DNA of 64,000 nt from Legionella israelensis (GCF_004571175.1 NZ_CP038273.1:62001-126000), one strand, 5' to 3'. Shown: positions 1 through 9,674, counted from the stretch's first letter. A program made the numbers and translations. The notes: generated by a model not told the origin, from the letters alone.

Positions 1-2
1 TG

Positions 3-134
3 GATAATCCTGATGAAGGATGTGATTTGAATTATGTACCGCATGTGCCACAATACAGAGAAATTAATTATGTGTTAAGTAATTCTCTCGGTTTTGGGGG
101 TACGAACGGCAGCCTGATATTTAAACGGATATAA
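3..134 (+). CDS. fabF: FabF, 3-oxoacyl-ACP synthase II (C-terminal fragment)
   Basis: Only the last 43 codons lie in the window. They read through a Gly-rich C-terminal motif ([16 protein letters not shown]) that is diagnostic of beta-ketoacyl-ACP synthases of the FabF/FabB thiolase fold, where it forms part of the active-site floor. The enzyme condenses malonyl-ACP with a growing acyl-ACP in fatty acid elongation. Its stop codon directly abuts the mltG start codon with no spacer. The order fabF, mltG (yceG), tmk, holB is the same as in Escherichia coli, which supports the assignment and a common transcript. The 5' part is outside the window. Confidence 0.88.
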   Translation, partial: DNPDEGCDLNYVPHVPQYREINYVLSNSLGFGGTNGSLIFKRI

Positions 135-1130
135 ATGGAAAAAAATTGGCTTAAGAAATTAATTATTTATAGCTCTGTTTTCTTATTTTTTGCCGCTTCT
201 GTTCTGTTATGGGATATGTATCGTTTAGTTAAAAAGCCCATGCTCTCAGTAAAACAAGAACCGCTTATCATTAATCTTGAAAATCAGACTTCTGCGAACC
301 AGTTTGTCAAAAGACTTAAGAAAAAGCACCTCATTCGTTCTGGAAAACTTTTTCTTCTAATCATTAGAATGCAAGGTTTTTCCAAAGAGTTAAAAGCGGG
401 AATCTATAAGGTGTATCCTGGTGAATCAGCGCAGCAATTTCTTTATCGAGTTGTCCGTGGTGATGTACTTACAGAGTCTTTTCAGATTATTGAAGGGAGT
501 AATATAACTAAAATAAGTACGAAGCTTGAGAAGTCACCCTATTTGACTTACACCTCTGACGTATGGAAACGAATAGCGGGAAATCATCTTAATGCCGAAG
601 GGCTGTTATTGGCAGATACTTATCAATATCAGGCAGGTAGTCATAGTTTTTCATTGCTACATCAGGCCAATCAAAAACTGAAGGATTATTTGGATTTTCG
701 TTGGGCAAATCGTGATAAAAACCTGCCTTATCGATCTTCCTATCAATTGCTTATCGCCGCCTCAATTCTGGAAAAAGAAGCCTCTATTCCCAGGGAAAAG
801 AAGATTATAGCAGGAATCATGGTGAATAGATTAAAAAAAAGTATGCCTTTACAAATGGATCCAACAGTGATTTACGCCTTAGGTTCTGAATTTAAAGGTA
901 AATTAAGTCGCTCAGATTTACAGGTTGATTCACCTTATAATACGTATCGATATCCCGGACTACCCCCAACACCCATTGCAATGGTAGGTAAGGATGCAAT
1001 TGATGCCGCTGCACACCCGGAATTTACTGAATATTTTTATTTTGTGGCAAAGGGCGATGGTTCGCACCATTTTTCTAAAACCTATGATCAGCATAGAAAG
1101 GCGGTGTTGCATTATCAAATCAAGGATTAA
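135..1130 (+). CDS. mltG: MltG, endolytic murein transglycosylase
   Basis: A 331-residue YceG-family protein. Residues about 8-30 form a single N-terminal membrane anchor and the rest is periplasmic. The family cleaves nascent glycan strands and is thought to terminate peptidoglycan polymerisation. The catalytic glutamate is expected at E213 in the ILEKEA segment, followed by the family signature [20 protein letters not shown]. The length matches the family (about 340). The ATG follows the fabF stop with no gap, and the stop lies 2 bases before tmk, so translational coupling in a fabF-mltG-tmk-holB-pilZ-tatD operon is likely. Confidence 0.93.
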   Translation: MEKNWLKKLIIYSSVFLFFAASVLLWDMYRLVKKPMLSVKQEPLIINLENQTSANQFVKRLKKKHLIRSGKLFLLIIRMQGFSKELKAGIYKVYPGESAQQFLYRVVRGDVLTESFQIIEGSNITKISTKLEKSPYLTYTSDVWKRIAGNHLNAEGLLLADTYQYQAGSHSFSLLHQANQKLKDYLDFRWANRDKNLPYRSSYQLLIAASILEKEASIPREKKIIAGIMVNRLKKSMPLQMDPTVIYALGSEFKGKLSRSDLQVDSPYNTYRYPGLPPTPIAMVGKDAIDAAAHPEFTEYFYFVAKGDGSHHFSKTYDQHRKAVLHYQIKD

Positions 1131-1132
1131 TA

Positions 1133-1774
1133 ATGTCATTTTCGGGAAAATTTATTGCTATTGAAGGGCTGGAAGGAGCAGGAAAATCTACCGCGGTAGA
1201 ACTGCTGGTTAATCGTTTACAGCAAGCGAGTATTCAGGTATTGATTACACGTGAACCCGGAGGAACAGCAATTGGTGAAATTCTGCGCTCAATTTTAAAA
1301 GACCCGCGATATAAAGAAACACTAAATGCAAAAACCGAGTTATTACTATTGTATGCCGCAAGAATCCAATTGATTAATGAAGTGATTTTACCTGCACTGA
1401 AACAGGGCATTTGGGTCATTACCGATCGTTTTGAACTGTCTACATTTGCGTATCAAGGTGGCGGGCGTGGCTTAAATAAAGAATTTATTAAACAATTGTC
1501 TGCATATTGTCTGGAAGGATTTTCTCCTGATTTAACTTTATTTCTTGATATCTCTCCTGAAGAAGGAATGGCAAGAGCCAGACAGCGGGGGAAGGCTGAC
1601 AGAATTGAGCAGGAGTCCATGGCGTTCTTTCATAAAATTTATGATGCTTATATGAAACTAATAACACTAACTCCTAATGTGAAAATCATCAATGCATCCG
1701 CTCCATTAAATGAAGTACAGAATGAAATCTCACAAATAATAGACAACTATCTCATTACTCATGCAAATCTTTGA
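1133..1774 (+). CDS. tmk: Thymidylate kinase
   Basis: A 213-residue cytoplasmic kinase that phosphorylates dTMP to dTDP in dTTP synthesis. The P-loop [10 protein letters not shown] spans residues 11-20, and a [16 protein letters not shown] segment near residues 98-113 carries the DR(F/Y) nucleotide-binding motif. A lid-type [12 protein letters not shown] segment near residues 145-157 supplies further basic residues. The length is normal for bacterial TMK (about 210). The gene overlaps holB by 14 bases, consistent with a coupled operon. Confidence 0.96.
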   Translation: MSFSGKFIAIEGLEGAGKSTAVELLVNRLQQASIQVLITREPGGTAIGEILRSILKDPRYKETLNAKTELLLLYAARIQLINEVILPALKQGIWVITDRFELSTFAYQGGGRGLNKEFIKQLSAYCLEGFSPDLTLFLDISPEEGMARARQRGKADRIEQESMAFFHKIYDAYMKLITLTPNVKIINASAPLNEVQNEISQIIDNYLITHANL

Positions 1775-2705
1775 TGCAACTCCTTTACTGCCAGAACATC
1801 ATAACCAATGGCAGCAAATACAACAGGCCATACTCAAAAAACGTCTGTCCCAGGCCTTACTGTTGATTGGCTCAACCGATTGTTCTTTACCACAATTCGT
1901 TAAAAAGCTGATTTCTTTAAGTTTTTGCGTGGCAAACACAAGTGAACCCTGTATGAAATGCCATCATTGCAGAATGATTCATAAAGCCGAACACCCCGAT
2001 GTTCACTGGATTAAGCCTGACAAACCTGGCAATGGGTTAAAGATAGAACAGATACGCCAGTTACAAGGATTAGCTTATCAAACCCCGCAATGTGCTGCTT
2101 CACAATTTTTTGTTCTGGAAGCGGCAGAACGAATGAATCCGTCCGTAGCAAATGCGCTTTTGAAGATATTAGAGGAACCCTCAGAACACAGTTTTTTTGT
2201 TTTAGTAGCTGAACATTTAAGTTCTTTATTACCCACCGTTATTAGTCGCTGTCATATATTGCGCTTTCATAAAAATATAAAAAATAATGAGCTTTTACAA
2301 CTCGCAAATCACCTTTTTGCTTTAAATTCAGAACCTGAGAGTTCGCTTATTGTTTCTGTTTTGGATGATCTAATTGAGCTATTAATAGGAAAAACCATAC
2401 CAACTCTGATTGCTATTCGATGGAAAGATCATGAATTTAAAGATTTATTAGAGTTATTATCACTGGTTTTTTCTCAATTAATCTATTTACTTATTCAAAA
2501 TCAAAAGGCAACAGGAACTTATGATAAATATTTGAATCAGCTTTTGCCCTTAGTCAATTTGCATAGAATGTTTTTACAGCTATCCAAAATTACTTCATTA
2601 CTGCAAAAAATAAGCCATAATGTGAATATAAATCAAAGTTTGGCCATTGAGGATTTGTGCATTCATTTGATAGATATGAGAAGAAATAAGAAGGATGAGT
2701 CATGA
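1761..2705 (+). CDS. holB: DNA polymerase III delta' subunit
   Basis: A 314-residue clamp-loader subunit of the AAA+ fold. As in other delta' subunits there is no functional P-loop. The N-terminal half contains a Cys-rich zinc module (CMKC then CRM, about residues 54-62) and the SRC motif (TVISRCHIL, near residue 165) that supplies an arginine to the neighbouring ATP site. [16 protein letters not shown] is the typical clamp-loader sensor region. The position after tmk is conserved in gammaproteobacteria. The start overlaps tmk and the end overlaps the PilZ gene by 4 bases. Confidence 0.93.
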   Translation: MQIFDATPLLPEHHNQWQQIQQAILKKRLSQALLLIGSTDCSLPQFVKKLISLSFCVANTSEPCMKCHHCRMIHKAEHPDVHWIKPDKPGNGLKIEQIRQLQGLAYQTPQCAASQFFVLEAAERMNPSVANALLKILEEPSEHSFFVLVAEHLSSLLPTVISRCHILRFHKNIKNNELLQLANHLFALNSEPESSLIVSVLDDLIELLIGKTIPTLIAIRWKDHEFKDLLELLSLVFSQLIYLLIQNQKATGTYDKYLNQLLPLVNLHRMFLQLSKITSLLQKISHNVNINQSLAIEDLCIHLIDMRRNKKDES

Positions 2706-3043
2706 CGAGTGAGGTGAAGGAAATTCGTTGCACTTTTACAAGCGAGGCTTCTTTGTATCTTGCCTATATGCCATTTGTCAAAGGCGGGGGCATTTTTGTC
2801 CGCACAATACAGAATTACTCCTTAACTGAAAAGGTCAAACTTTGTATCAAGCTAATGGATGAAACGGAGCCTTATGTTATTGAAGGAAAAATCATCTGGA
2901 TCACACCAAAAGGTGCTCAGGGTAACAAACCTGCCGGCATCGGCGTTCAGTTTTGCGGTGAGCAAAAACGCTATTTATGTAATAAAATTGAGACCTATTT
3001 AGCCGGTATGTTAAAATCCACACAAATCACCGATACAATTTAA
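2702..3043 (+). CDS. pilZ: PilZ-domain protein, type IV pilus PilZ class
   Basis: A 113-residue single-domain protein. The beta-rich segment from FVKGGGIFVRT through VEGKIIWITPKG to GIGVQF matches the PilZ fold as found in the type IV pilus assembly protein PilZ, which in Pseudomonas and Xanthomonas is encoded after holB. The N-terminal RxxxR c-di-GMP binding signature of canonical PilZ domains is not visible. That fits the pilus-type proteins, which act by protein contacts (for example with PilB and FimX homologues) rather than by binding c-di-GMP. It overlaps holB (ATGA) and precedes tatD by 15 bases. Confidence 0.85.
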   Translation: MTSEVKEIRCTFTSEASLYLAYMPFVKGGGIFVRTIQNYSLTEKVKLCIKLMDETEPYVIEGKIIWITPKGAQGNKPAGIGVQFCGEQKRYLCNKIETYLAGMLKSTQITDTI

Positions 3044-3058
3044 GCGGAAAACCAAATC

Positions 3059-3850
3059 ATGCTTGTTGATTCCCATTGTCATTTAAATTTTATTGATTTA
3101 ACGCCTTTTGACAACAGCCTGCAAAATGTTCTTGATCAGGCAAGAAAAGAAAATGTAGAGCATATGCTTTCCGTCTGTGTAGAGCTCGATGATTATCCTC
3201 AATTACAAAAAATTGCCGAAGATCATTTAAATGTCAGTATCTCGGTAGGGGTGCATCCAAACTCGGAAATGACGGAAGAAGTGACTTCCGAGCAGTTAAT
3301 TTCATTAGCGAATGCTCATCCTGCATGCATTGCTATTGGCGAAACTGGTCTTGATTACTATCGTACCAGCAGTGATGAAGCACGTGATATTCAACAGTCA
3401 CGCTTCAGAGAGCATATCAGAGCAGCCATTCGGACCCAAAAGCCATTAATTATTCATACCAGGGATGCGGCCGAAGATACCTTAAGAATCATGGCAGAAG
3501 AAAATGCTCAGCATATTGGTGGAGTTATGCATTGTTTTGCAGAAAGCTTGGAGGTGGCAAAGCAAGCTATTGACTTAAATTTTTATATTTCATTCTCTGG
3601 AATCGTCACTTTTAAAAATGCCAAAAATTTACAAATTGTTGCCCGACAAATACCTTTAGAACGTATTTTAATTGAAACAGATTCTCCTTATCTTGCTCCG
3701 GTTCCATATCGAGGAAAACAAAATCATCCTGCTTTAGTTAAGCATACTGCTCTTTTTCTAGCCGAACTACTCCAAATTGAATATCGATGTATCGCTGAAA
3801 CTACAACGCATAATTTTTACCGTTGTTTTAATGTATCCAGGAAAAGCTGA
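3059..3850 (+). CDS. tatD: TatD-family metal-dependent hydrolase (DNase)
   Basis: A 263-residue TIM-barrel hydrolase (YcfH/TatD type). Metal ligands are visible along the chain: DSHCHLNF at residues 4-11, the GVHPNSE segment, AIGETGLDYYR with its Glu, IIHTRDA, MHCFAE and ETDSPYLAP near residues 205-213. The family has 3'-5' exonuclease or DNase activity on single-stranded DNA. The order holB-pilZ-tatD corresponds to holB-ycfH in enterobacteria. The 3' end overlaps the convergent MFS gene by 23 bases and no terminator is seen between them. Confidence 0.92.
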   Translation: MLVDSHCHLNFIDLTPFDNSLQNVLDQARKENVEHMLSVCVELDDYPQLQKIAEDHLNVSISVGVHPNSEMTEEVTSEQLISLANAHPACIAIGETGLDYYRTSSDEARDIQQSRFREHIRAAIRTQKPLIIHTRDAAEDTLRIMAEENAQHIGGVMHCFAESLEVAKQAIDLNFYISFSGIVTFKNAKNLQIVARQIPLERILIETDSPYLAPVPYRGKQNHPALVKHTALFLAELLQIEYRCIAETTTHNFYRCFNVSRKS

Positions 3851-4997
3851 ACATCAGGCAGAGAAAAGCAATAAGTATAATTGTAAGCGGTAAAAAACAA
3901 AGGTGATAACTGATAAGACTTCCTATAATGATTGAAAAAACCGCTGAAATACTCATTCTTGAAGTATTAATAATGGCCATGGCTGAAGCAGGATTTTTTT
4001 TAAAATCAGTGAGCATCAGAGATAGGGTCGGGGGATTTGTCAGAACTATTCCTAAGGTGATAATCACGGAAGGCAGCAATGCATAGATACTTAATCCTCT
4101 CCAAGCCATAAGACAAAGCATAGAAAGGCCGCCCAGCATATGGATGATAATACCAAGACGCATATTCCATTTTAATGGGTAAATTTCTCGAAGCTGAATT
4201 CCCAAATAATTTCCAACAATAATGATCAGTCCATTAGCAGCAAAAAGAAATGCAAATTGAGAAGGAGAGAAATGAAGTTCATCAATCACCAAATAGGCGA
4301 CATTCAGCGTGAAAATCATAAAACTTGAATATGAACCGGTAATTATAACAATGCCTTTCCATAGTTGTGGATGTTTAATCACATTTCGGTAATAACTAAA
4401 TAAGGTTCTTAGGGCGAAATCATTTTTTCTGGACTCCCAATAAGGAGACTCATGGAGAATATGTTGGCTTAAAATCAAAAACGTTAAAGCTATAAGGGCC
4501 ATACTGATGAAATTGGATTGCCAGCCAAAATGAACAAATAAGATTGCCCCAATAAGTGGTGCAAAAATAGGTGAAATGGATATCGCCATGGAGATATGAG
4601 AAATAGCCCGCGCACGTATTGTACTGTCTTCATAATCTCTGGTAGATGAAAAGGCCACAATATTTGCGCAGCAAACCGATAGTCCCTGTATAATTCGTCC
4701 TGTGATCAACATTCCGATATTGATGGCAAAGATGCAAATTAAAGTACCTATCAGAAAAAGGGTAAGGCTGATAGGCAGGCATTTCTGTCGTCCGAAATGA
4801 TCAACCAAGGGTCCCCAGAGTAATTGACTGAGGCCAAATATAAACAAGTAAAGACTTAAAGTAAGCTGGCCTATAGAGTGAGTAGTATGAAATAGGTGTG
4901 TAATATAAGGTAGTGCTGGTTGATATAAATCAAAGGTCAGCAAAGCAAATCCTGACAAGGATGCGATGAAAATAAACGGTGTTTTTCGATTCTGCAT
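3828..4997 (-). CDS. MFS drug efflux transporter, Bcr/CflA type
   Basis: A 389-residue inner-membrane protein with about 12 hydrophobic segments. The motif between TM2 and TM3 reads GPLVDHFGRQKCLP, the MFS motif A, and the N-terminal LTFDLYQPALPYI is typical of the Bcr/CflA drug/H+ antiporter family (DHA1). The substrate cannot be read from sequence. It is a single gene, convergent with tatD and divergent from anmK, with about 150 bases of shared upstream region. Confidence 0.85.
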   Translation of the reverse strand: MQNRKTPFIFIASLSGFALLTFDLYQPALPYITHLFHTTHSIGQLTLSLYLFIFGLSQLLWGPLVDHFGRQKCLPISLTLFLIGTLICIFAINIGMLITGRIIQGLSVCCANIVAFSSTRDYEDSTIRARAISHISMAISISPIFAPLIGAILFVHFGWQSNFISMALIALTFLILSQHILHESPYWESRKNDFALRTLFSYYRNVIKHPQLWKGIVIITGSYSSFMIFTLNVAYLVIDELHFSPSQFAFLFAANGLIIIVGNYLGIQLREIYPLKWNMRLGIIIHMLGGLSMLCLMAWRGLSIYALLPSVIITLGIVLTNPPTLSLMLTDFKKNPASAMAIINTSRMSISAVFSIIIGSLISYHLCFLPLTIILIAFLCLMFSFSWIH

Positions 4998-5086
4998 TTA
5001 GAATCACCAGTGGAAAATATATTTAATAAATGGAAATTCCCTCAAGATTATTCGGGAAAAAGCTATATATTTGATCCGGGTTTTTA

Positions 5087-5135
5087 CTTCATCCTGGCAA
5101 GCTTGATTGTATAATATACCACAAATCTAGAAATG
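5087..5135 (+). promoter_or_regulatory. Putative promoter and RBS of anmK
   Basis: A perfect -10 box TATAAT lies at 5110-5115, preceded at about 16 bases by a weak -35 (TTCATC, 5088-5093). A GGAAGG ribosome binding site sits 7-8 bases before the anmK ATG. The -10 is strong; the -35 is only a partial match. Confidence 0.4.
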
Positions 5136-5145
5136 GAAGGTAATA

Positions 5146-6249
5146 ATGAGCTTATATATTGGATTAATGTCAGGAACCAGCATGGATGGAATAGATGCTG
5201 CCTTGCTTGATGTAAAAACAAATCAGCTTGTTTGTGCATTAACAAATGCATACAGCGAAGAAGCGATAAGACGATTAGATTGTTTGCAAGAACAGAAGCT
5301 TCACTCTCTAAAATTCATTTGCGAATTAAATCGGTTAATTGGTTGCGAGTTCGCCTACTTAACCATGAGCCTGTTGTCGAAGGCAAGGATTCCCGCAAGC
5401 CAGATCGTTGCTATTGGCAGCCATGGTCAGACCGTTTGTCACGGAACTACAGCGGAGCTCAATTATACCATGCAGCTAGGATGTCCCCATACGATCGCCG
5501 AACATACGGGAATAACCGTTGTGGCAGATTTTAGAACCAGGGATATAGTAGCAGGTGGTCAAGGAGCCCCTTTCGCTCCTTTGTATCATAAAGCCATCCT
5601 TGCCTCCAGCACAGAAAATATAGCTGTGGTTAATCTGGGAGGCATTGCCAATATCAGTTTACTTACGAAAAATGGATGTGTACGGGGTTGGGATGTGGGA
5701 CCAGGTAATTGTTTGATGGATAAATGGATATTCAAACATCTCAATCGCTCCTTCGATCATAATGGCAACTGGGCCGCGCAGGGGAAATTGATACCTTCTT
5801 TGCTGGATAATCTGCTTTCTGAGCCATTTTTTATCCAGTCTTCTCCTAAAAGTATCGGCAAAGAATATTTTTCATTAAGATGGCTTGAGCAATATCTATC
5901 GCCACAATATGCGCCCGTTGATGTCCAGGCTACTTTACTGGAATTAACTGCGAGAAATATAAGCGATGCCATCCTGCAGTCCAATATAAGGTTTTCTAAG
6001 CTTTATTTGTGCGGCGGCGGGGCGCATAATCAAGCATTGAAAATGAAAATCGCTTCTTTATTGCCTGATATTGCAGTAGAAAAGACATCCCAGGTTGGAA
6101 TTTCCGAGGACTATCTGGAAGCAATGATGTTTGCCTGGATAGCTGATAAAACAATTCACCATAAGGCCATCGATTTATCAGATATTACTGGAAGTCAATA
6201 CCCGCTGCTATTAGGAGCCATTTATCCAGCAAATCGTTTTAATAGATGA
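5146..6249 (+). CDS. anmK: Anhydro-N-acetylmuramic acid kinase
   Basis: A 367-residue sugar kinase of the ASKHA fold that converts 1,6-anhydroMurNAc plus ATP into MurNAc-6-phosphate, recycling cell-wall muropeptides in the cytoplasm. The N-terminal GLMSGTSMDGIDAALLD (residues 6-22) is the family signature. GSHGQTVCHG, GQGAPFAPLYH, VVNLGGIANI, GWDVGPGNCLMD and LCGGGAHN follow in the expected order. The length agrees with the family (about 370). It is monocistronic with its own promoter. Confidence 0.96.
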   Translation: MSLYIGLMSGTSMDGIDAALLDVKTNQLVCALTNAYSEEAIRRLDCLQEQKLHSLKFICELNRLIGCEFAYLTMSLLSKARIPASQIVAIGSHGQTVCHGTTAELNYTMQLGCPHTIAEHTGITVVADFRTRDIVAGGQGAPFAPLYHKAILASSTENIAVVNLGGIANISLLTKNGCVRGWDVGPGNCLMDKWIFKHLNRSFDHNGNWAAQGKLIPSLLDNLLSEPFFIQSSPKSIGKEYFSLRWLEQYLSPQYAPVDVQATLLELTARNISDAILQSNIRFSKLYLCGGGAHNQALKMKIASLLPDIAVEKTSQVGISEDYLEAMMFAWIADKTIHHKAIDLSDITGSQYPLLLGAIYPANRFNR

Positions 6250-6311
6250 ATTATTGGATTCATTGCACAACATTGCCAGATGAAAATTTTGTTGTTTATA
6301 CTAAAAAATAA

Positions 6312-6341
6312 TTGACATTAAAAATAGTACTGAGCTTTAAT
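6312..6341 (+). promoter_or_regulatory. Putative sigma-70 promoter of MFS gene
   Basis: A consensus -35 TTGACA at 6312-6317 is followed after 17-18 bases by CTTTAAT (6335-6341) as a possible -10. It lies about 30 bases upstream of the TTG start of the downstream MFS gene. The -35 is exact and the -10 is moderate. Confidence 0.4.
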
Positions 6342-6369
6342 TGGAACTTATTAACAAAGTGAATCTAAT

Positions 6370-7647
6370 TTGAGCATAACAAACATAAAAAAAACTAATC
6401 TTTTTAGTGCCTATATCATTTTTTTCCTCGCCGCTTCCTTTTATCTTTATGAATTCATATTGCAGGTGGCTCCTTCAGTTATGGCCAAACAAATGATGCA
6501 GGCTTTTAGAGTAAGTGCTGAAGGTTTTGGTGTTGTCTCGGCATTTTATTTTTACGCTTATGCACCCATGCAACTACCTGCAGGTTTACTTTTTGATCGC
6601 TATGGCCCAAGAAAATTAATGACTTTTGCTATACTTCTTTGCGCAGCAGGTACGATTTTTTTTGCATCAACCAACAGTGTTCTAACGGCTTCTCTTGGAC
6701 GCTTTCTTATTGGTATGGGATCAGCCTTTTCATTTATCGGAGTATTGGTTTTAATATCACGCTGGTTTCCGCCGCAATATTTTGCTCTTATGGCAGGAGT
6801 TGCTCAATTAATGAGCTCTATAGGGGCAATATTTGGCGAGGTTCCTCTAGCTGCCTTGGTCAATCTGGCCGGATGGCGTATAGCCAATTTTATATTGGCT
6901 GCTCTGGGTTGCATCCTTGCAGCATTAATCTGGCTCATCATCAGAGATTTTCCTGATCAAAATATCCAGCCGAAGCCTGTACACGGTTTTAAAGAGGAAT
7001 GGAAGCGCTTAATCACAGTATGCCGTCATTCTTATACTTGGATAACAGGAGCCTATGCTTTTACCATCTGGACACCCATTGCGGTATTTGCCGCTCTTTG
7101 GGGAGTGCCTTATCTTCAGGTTAAGTATCAAACCAGTGTGCTTGTCGCTTCTGGCTTAACCAGTATGATTTGGATAGGTATTGGCATTGGAAGTCCTTTA
7201 TTAGGTTGGTTAAGTGATCGGGTAGGAAGTCGAAAACTATCTTTGGGAATCAGCGGCTTTTTTGGCCTTATAGCAACTTTGATGCTCCTGTATGTTCCAA
7301 ATATACCTTTATCATTAATGTATCTAATTCTTTTTGTTCTGGGGCTTGGATCAGGAGGTCAGACTGTAAGTTTCGCCGTGGTTAAAGATAATAATTCAAG
7401 CAAATACGTTGGAACAGCTTCTGGGTTTAATAATCTTTCTGTATTGTTAGGAGGAGCAATATTTCAACCTGTTGTAGGTTTTATATTACATAATAGTCAT
7501 TCCTGGAAAATTGTAAATGGTGTGCATGTATATGCCATTGAAAGTTATCAAAAAGCTTTGTTGGTTATGCCCTTATGTTATGCAGCAAGTTTGATTATTG
7601 TTGTATTCTTCCTTAAAGAAACTCATCCTTTAAGACAGAAACAATAA
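6370..7647 (+). CDS. MFS transporter
   Basis: A 425-residue protein with 12 predicted membrane segments. FDRYGPRKLM near residue 80 is MFS motif A and LSDRVGSRKLS in the second half is its repeat. The N-terminal YEFILQVAPSVM is shared by a large MFS group that is abundant in Legionella and Coxiella. The substrate is unknown; nearby paralogues include metabolite and amino-acid carriers. The chosen start is TTG at 6370 because no in-frame ATG lies near and the first membrane segment begins about 12 residues later. The ribosome binding site is weak (AAGTGA). Confidence 0.82.
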   Translation: MSITNIKKTNLFSAYIIFFLAASFYLYEFILQVAPSVMAKQMMQAFRVSAEGFGVVSAFYFYAYAPMQLPAGLLFDRYGPRKLMTFAILLCAAGTIFFASTNSVLTASLGRFLIGMGSAFSFIGVLVLISRWFPPQYFALMAGVAQLMSSIGAIFGEVPLAALVNLAGWRIANFILAALGCILAALIWLIIRDFPDQNIQPKPVHGFKEEWKRLITVCRHSYTWITGAYAFTIWTPIAVFAALWGVPYLQVKYQTSVLVASGLTSMIWIGIGIGSPLLGWLSDRVGSRKLSLGISGFFGLIATLMLLYVPNIPLSLMYLILFVLGLGSGGQTVSFAVVKDNNSSKYVGTASGFNNLSVLLGGAIFQPVVGFILHNSHSWKIVNGVHVYAIESYQKALLVMPLCYAASLIIVVFFLKETHPLRQKQ

Positions 7648-7808
7648 GCAGTCGATCTTGCCGGAAAAAAACAGAATGTAATTATGTGGGCTTGTCAAAG
7701 AGGATAACTTAAGCCAATATCTTGTCAGGAGGGGAAAATTATTGTGTTTTGACGAAATGTAGCCGGGAGGTTATATTTTTATTATAGAAAATGAATGGAG
7801 GCGCTGAA

Positions 7809-7934
7809 ATGGAAAAAAAATTTAGAGACGCTGAAACGGGAAAATATGTCTCAAAAGAGTATGCTGAAAAACACCCTAAAACAACAGTTAGCGAAACCGC
7901 TCGAAAGCCAAATAAGCCGAAGAAGAAAAAGTAA
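7809..7934 (+). CDS. Small conserved hydrophilic protein (41 aa)
   Basis: A 41-codon gene starting ATG-GAA-AAA-AAA. The peptide begins MEKKFRDAETGKYVSKEYAE, continues with a HPKTTVSET segment and ends in a Lys-rich tail. The pattern of charged residue, D-x-x-T-G-x-[FY]-V-[ST]-K-E-[YF]-A then [HN]P-x-T-T-V-[ST]-E recurs in small unannotated proteins of many bacteria and phages. I recognise this pattern from memory only. A GGAGG site precedes the start by 9 bases. The function is unknown. Another frame over the same bases gives a longer ORF (7795-7986) that I judge to be spurious. Confidence 0.6.
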   Translation: MEKKFRDAETGKYVSKEYAEKHPKTTVSETARKPNKPKKKK

Positions 7935-8105
7935 TTTTAAGATTCCCAGCGTCCAAAAACCACTTTTTTGTTCATTATCCAAATGAAGTGGTAATCGGCG
8001 AACTCCAATATAGATTACGTTCTTCCTCCATAAGCAAAATCAATATATGCTGAGGCGATTTCTAGATGCATAGGTATATTATAAGCAACAAATTGCTCAG
8101 GAGAG

Positions 8106-9320
8106 TTAAATTTTGTTTTGCTCACCACCGTCGTCCATATTTAATTCTATGTCGTTGAAAGTATCCAAATACATTTGGTCGTCAAATTTATTTATTAGTG
8201 ATGTTTTAACAGAGTTTTTTAAAGTTCTGCACATATCCACAAGGGATTTGCTATTATTAGGCTTATCTTCAACATATTTAAATGCCAGACAGAAACTTTT
8301 ATAATAATTTGATAGTGTCTTAAAGCTTATATTGTTATTATTTATACTTTGGTATAGAACAATGGCTCCAATTAAGAAGTTTTTTGTTCTATTAGTATAG
8401 ATATCCAAATATTTCGGGTAATTTGAGGTGTGCTCACAAAAGAAATAACTTCTATTCTTCTTTATACTGGGTGTTTGCGATTTTAAATGGTTTTTGGCCA
8501 ATTGTTTTGCTTCGCTTAAATCGCCTTGTTTAAATGCATCAAAAAATTTCTTGGCATCCCTATCCACGCTTAATTCACTATACTTTCCATCAACCCATCT
8601 TTCTCGTTCATTGACAATCCATGAATAAACGGCTGCGCCAGGGAACTCCGGAAAATAATTTTTGATTGCTTCATGGATGGGTGATTTAAAATATAATTCT
8701 AACAATGTTAGATAAGCCGCATAAATATCATTTTTTACTGAACATTCATTTCCCAAAAAGTAGGCGTCAGTGTATTGTAATGGTTTCCCATTCAACAGAA
8801 CACCATTGGCATCAAAATAAGAGCATCCATCCAGATCTGCCAAAGCAATTTGTATATCTTCATTTTTCATAAGATATAATATGTTATATAACTTAATATC
8901 TTGATGGGCAATATTATGGGAATGCAAAAACTCAATAGCCGTACATAACTGATAAGCAATTGAGTAAAAAATCCTTTTGTAATCCCGCGTAGAATCGAGT
9001 TTATCCGATTTAACAAAATCGGATAAATCACCACTGAACTGCTTTTGTATGGCCGCCTGATTCTTTAGATAATAATAATCGGCAAGAATATTATTTTTTC
9101 TAGCCAAATCCGAGTTTTCATAAAGCCATTGAACAGCTTGAGTTCGTTCTCTATCCTCAATAGAAGATCGTATTACCCTTATCTTTTCTGGGGTTCTATA
9201 AAGGCGTATCAAATTAAGCCCACCCCGTGATAAATATTTTTTTGGCCACTTCGTACTAGGAGAAAATTTTCTTAATTGATCCTTGAAATTCAGTAACGCA
9301 TCTTTATTTTTTTTTGGCAT
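8106..9320 (-). CDS. Protein-kinase-fold protein, candidate Dot/Icm effector
   Basis: A 404-residue protein with a protein-kinase-like centre. HQDIKLYNIL (residues 139-148) matches the catalytic loop HxDxKxxN (D141, K143, N146). ADLDG (161-165) stands at the DFG position with D162 as metal ligand. A helix of the type AYQLCTAIEFLHS leads into the loop. The ATP-binding Gly-loop and Lys are not obvious in the N-terminal 60 residues. The C-terminal 130 residues are helical and unrecognised, and the tail is acidic (DDGGEQNKI at the end). Bacterial kinases of this kind in Legionella are often translocated effectors (LegK family), so secretion is an inference. AGGTGAG precedes the ATG by 6 bases. 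Confidence 0.65.
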   Translation of the reverse strand: MPKKNKDALLNFKDQLRKFSPSTKWPKKYLSRGGLNLIRLYRTPEKIRVIRSSIEDRERTQAVQWLYENSDLARKNNILADYYYLKNQAAIQKQFSGDLSDFVKSDKLDSTRDYKRIFYSIAYQLCTAIEFLHSHNIAHQDIKLYNILYLMKNEDIQIALADLDGCSYFDANGVLLNGKPLQYTDAYFLGNECSVKNDIYAAYLTLLELYFKSPIHEAIKNYFPEFPGAAVYSWIVNERERWVDGKYSELSVDRDAKKFFDAFKQGDLSEAKQLAKNHLKSQTPSIKKNRSYFFCEHTSNYPKYLDIYTNRTKNFLIGAIVLYQSINNNNISFKTLSNYYKSFCLAFKYVEDKPNNSKSLVDMCRTLKNSVKTSLINKFDDQMYLDTFNDIELNMDDGGEQNKI

Positions 9321-9339
9321 ATTGTACTCACCTATATTT

Positions 9340-9369
9340 GTTATAATTCTTTGTCTTGTGAACAGCCAA
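9340..9369 (-). promoter_or_regulatory. Putative promoter of the kinase-like gene
   Basis: On the minus strand a -35-like TTGGCT (9364-9369) and -10-like TATAAC (9340-9345) are separated by 18 bases. The -10 is about 20 bases from the ATG. The match is moderate. The 9321-9568 region otherwise shows no gene I can support. Confidence 0.3.
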
Positions 9370-9597
9370 ACTGAGTTAAGAATAGATTTCTAAAGAGTTT
9401 CTCTTGATCTAAATACATCATTGTAATCATAATTGGGATTCGGGGTTTTAAGTATTTTTAAGCGGTTTTATTAACTCATGACTTTTTTCGAATGTTGGCA
9501 GCAGCATAAGCGCTTTTCCTTCGTCCATACTCAATTTTTAAGTTTGCTAAAAAGGACGGTAATTTACATGAACCCTATAAATTTTCAAGGAACATTT

Positions 9598-9632
9598 GGG
9601 TTAAATTACAGAAACGGGACAAATGCGAACTG
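9598..9632 (+). repeat. Left terminal inverted repeat of the Tn3-family element
   Basis: A 35-base repeat beginning GGGTTAAATTACAGAAACGG. It is inverted at 15017-15051 with one mismatch (an A here where the right end has a G, position 22). It is preceded by the ACATTT target duplication. Confidence 0.9.
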
Positions 9633-9674
9633 TAATGCTATATTTGCGCAAAATATTGTAACTGGAGTAACGAA

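Noticed and set aside
5232-5534. A 100-codon frame inside anmK and other long alternative frames within mscK, aspS and relA
   Set aside because: Each overlaps a gene with strong family motifs in a different frame and shows no motif or ribosome binding site of its own.
7795-7986. A 63-codon frame overlapping the 41-residue gene
   Set aside because: The other frame (7809-7934) has a better ribosome binding site and a recognisable small-protein pattern.
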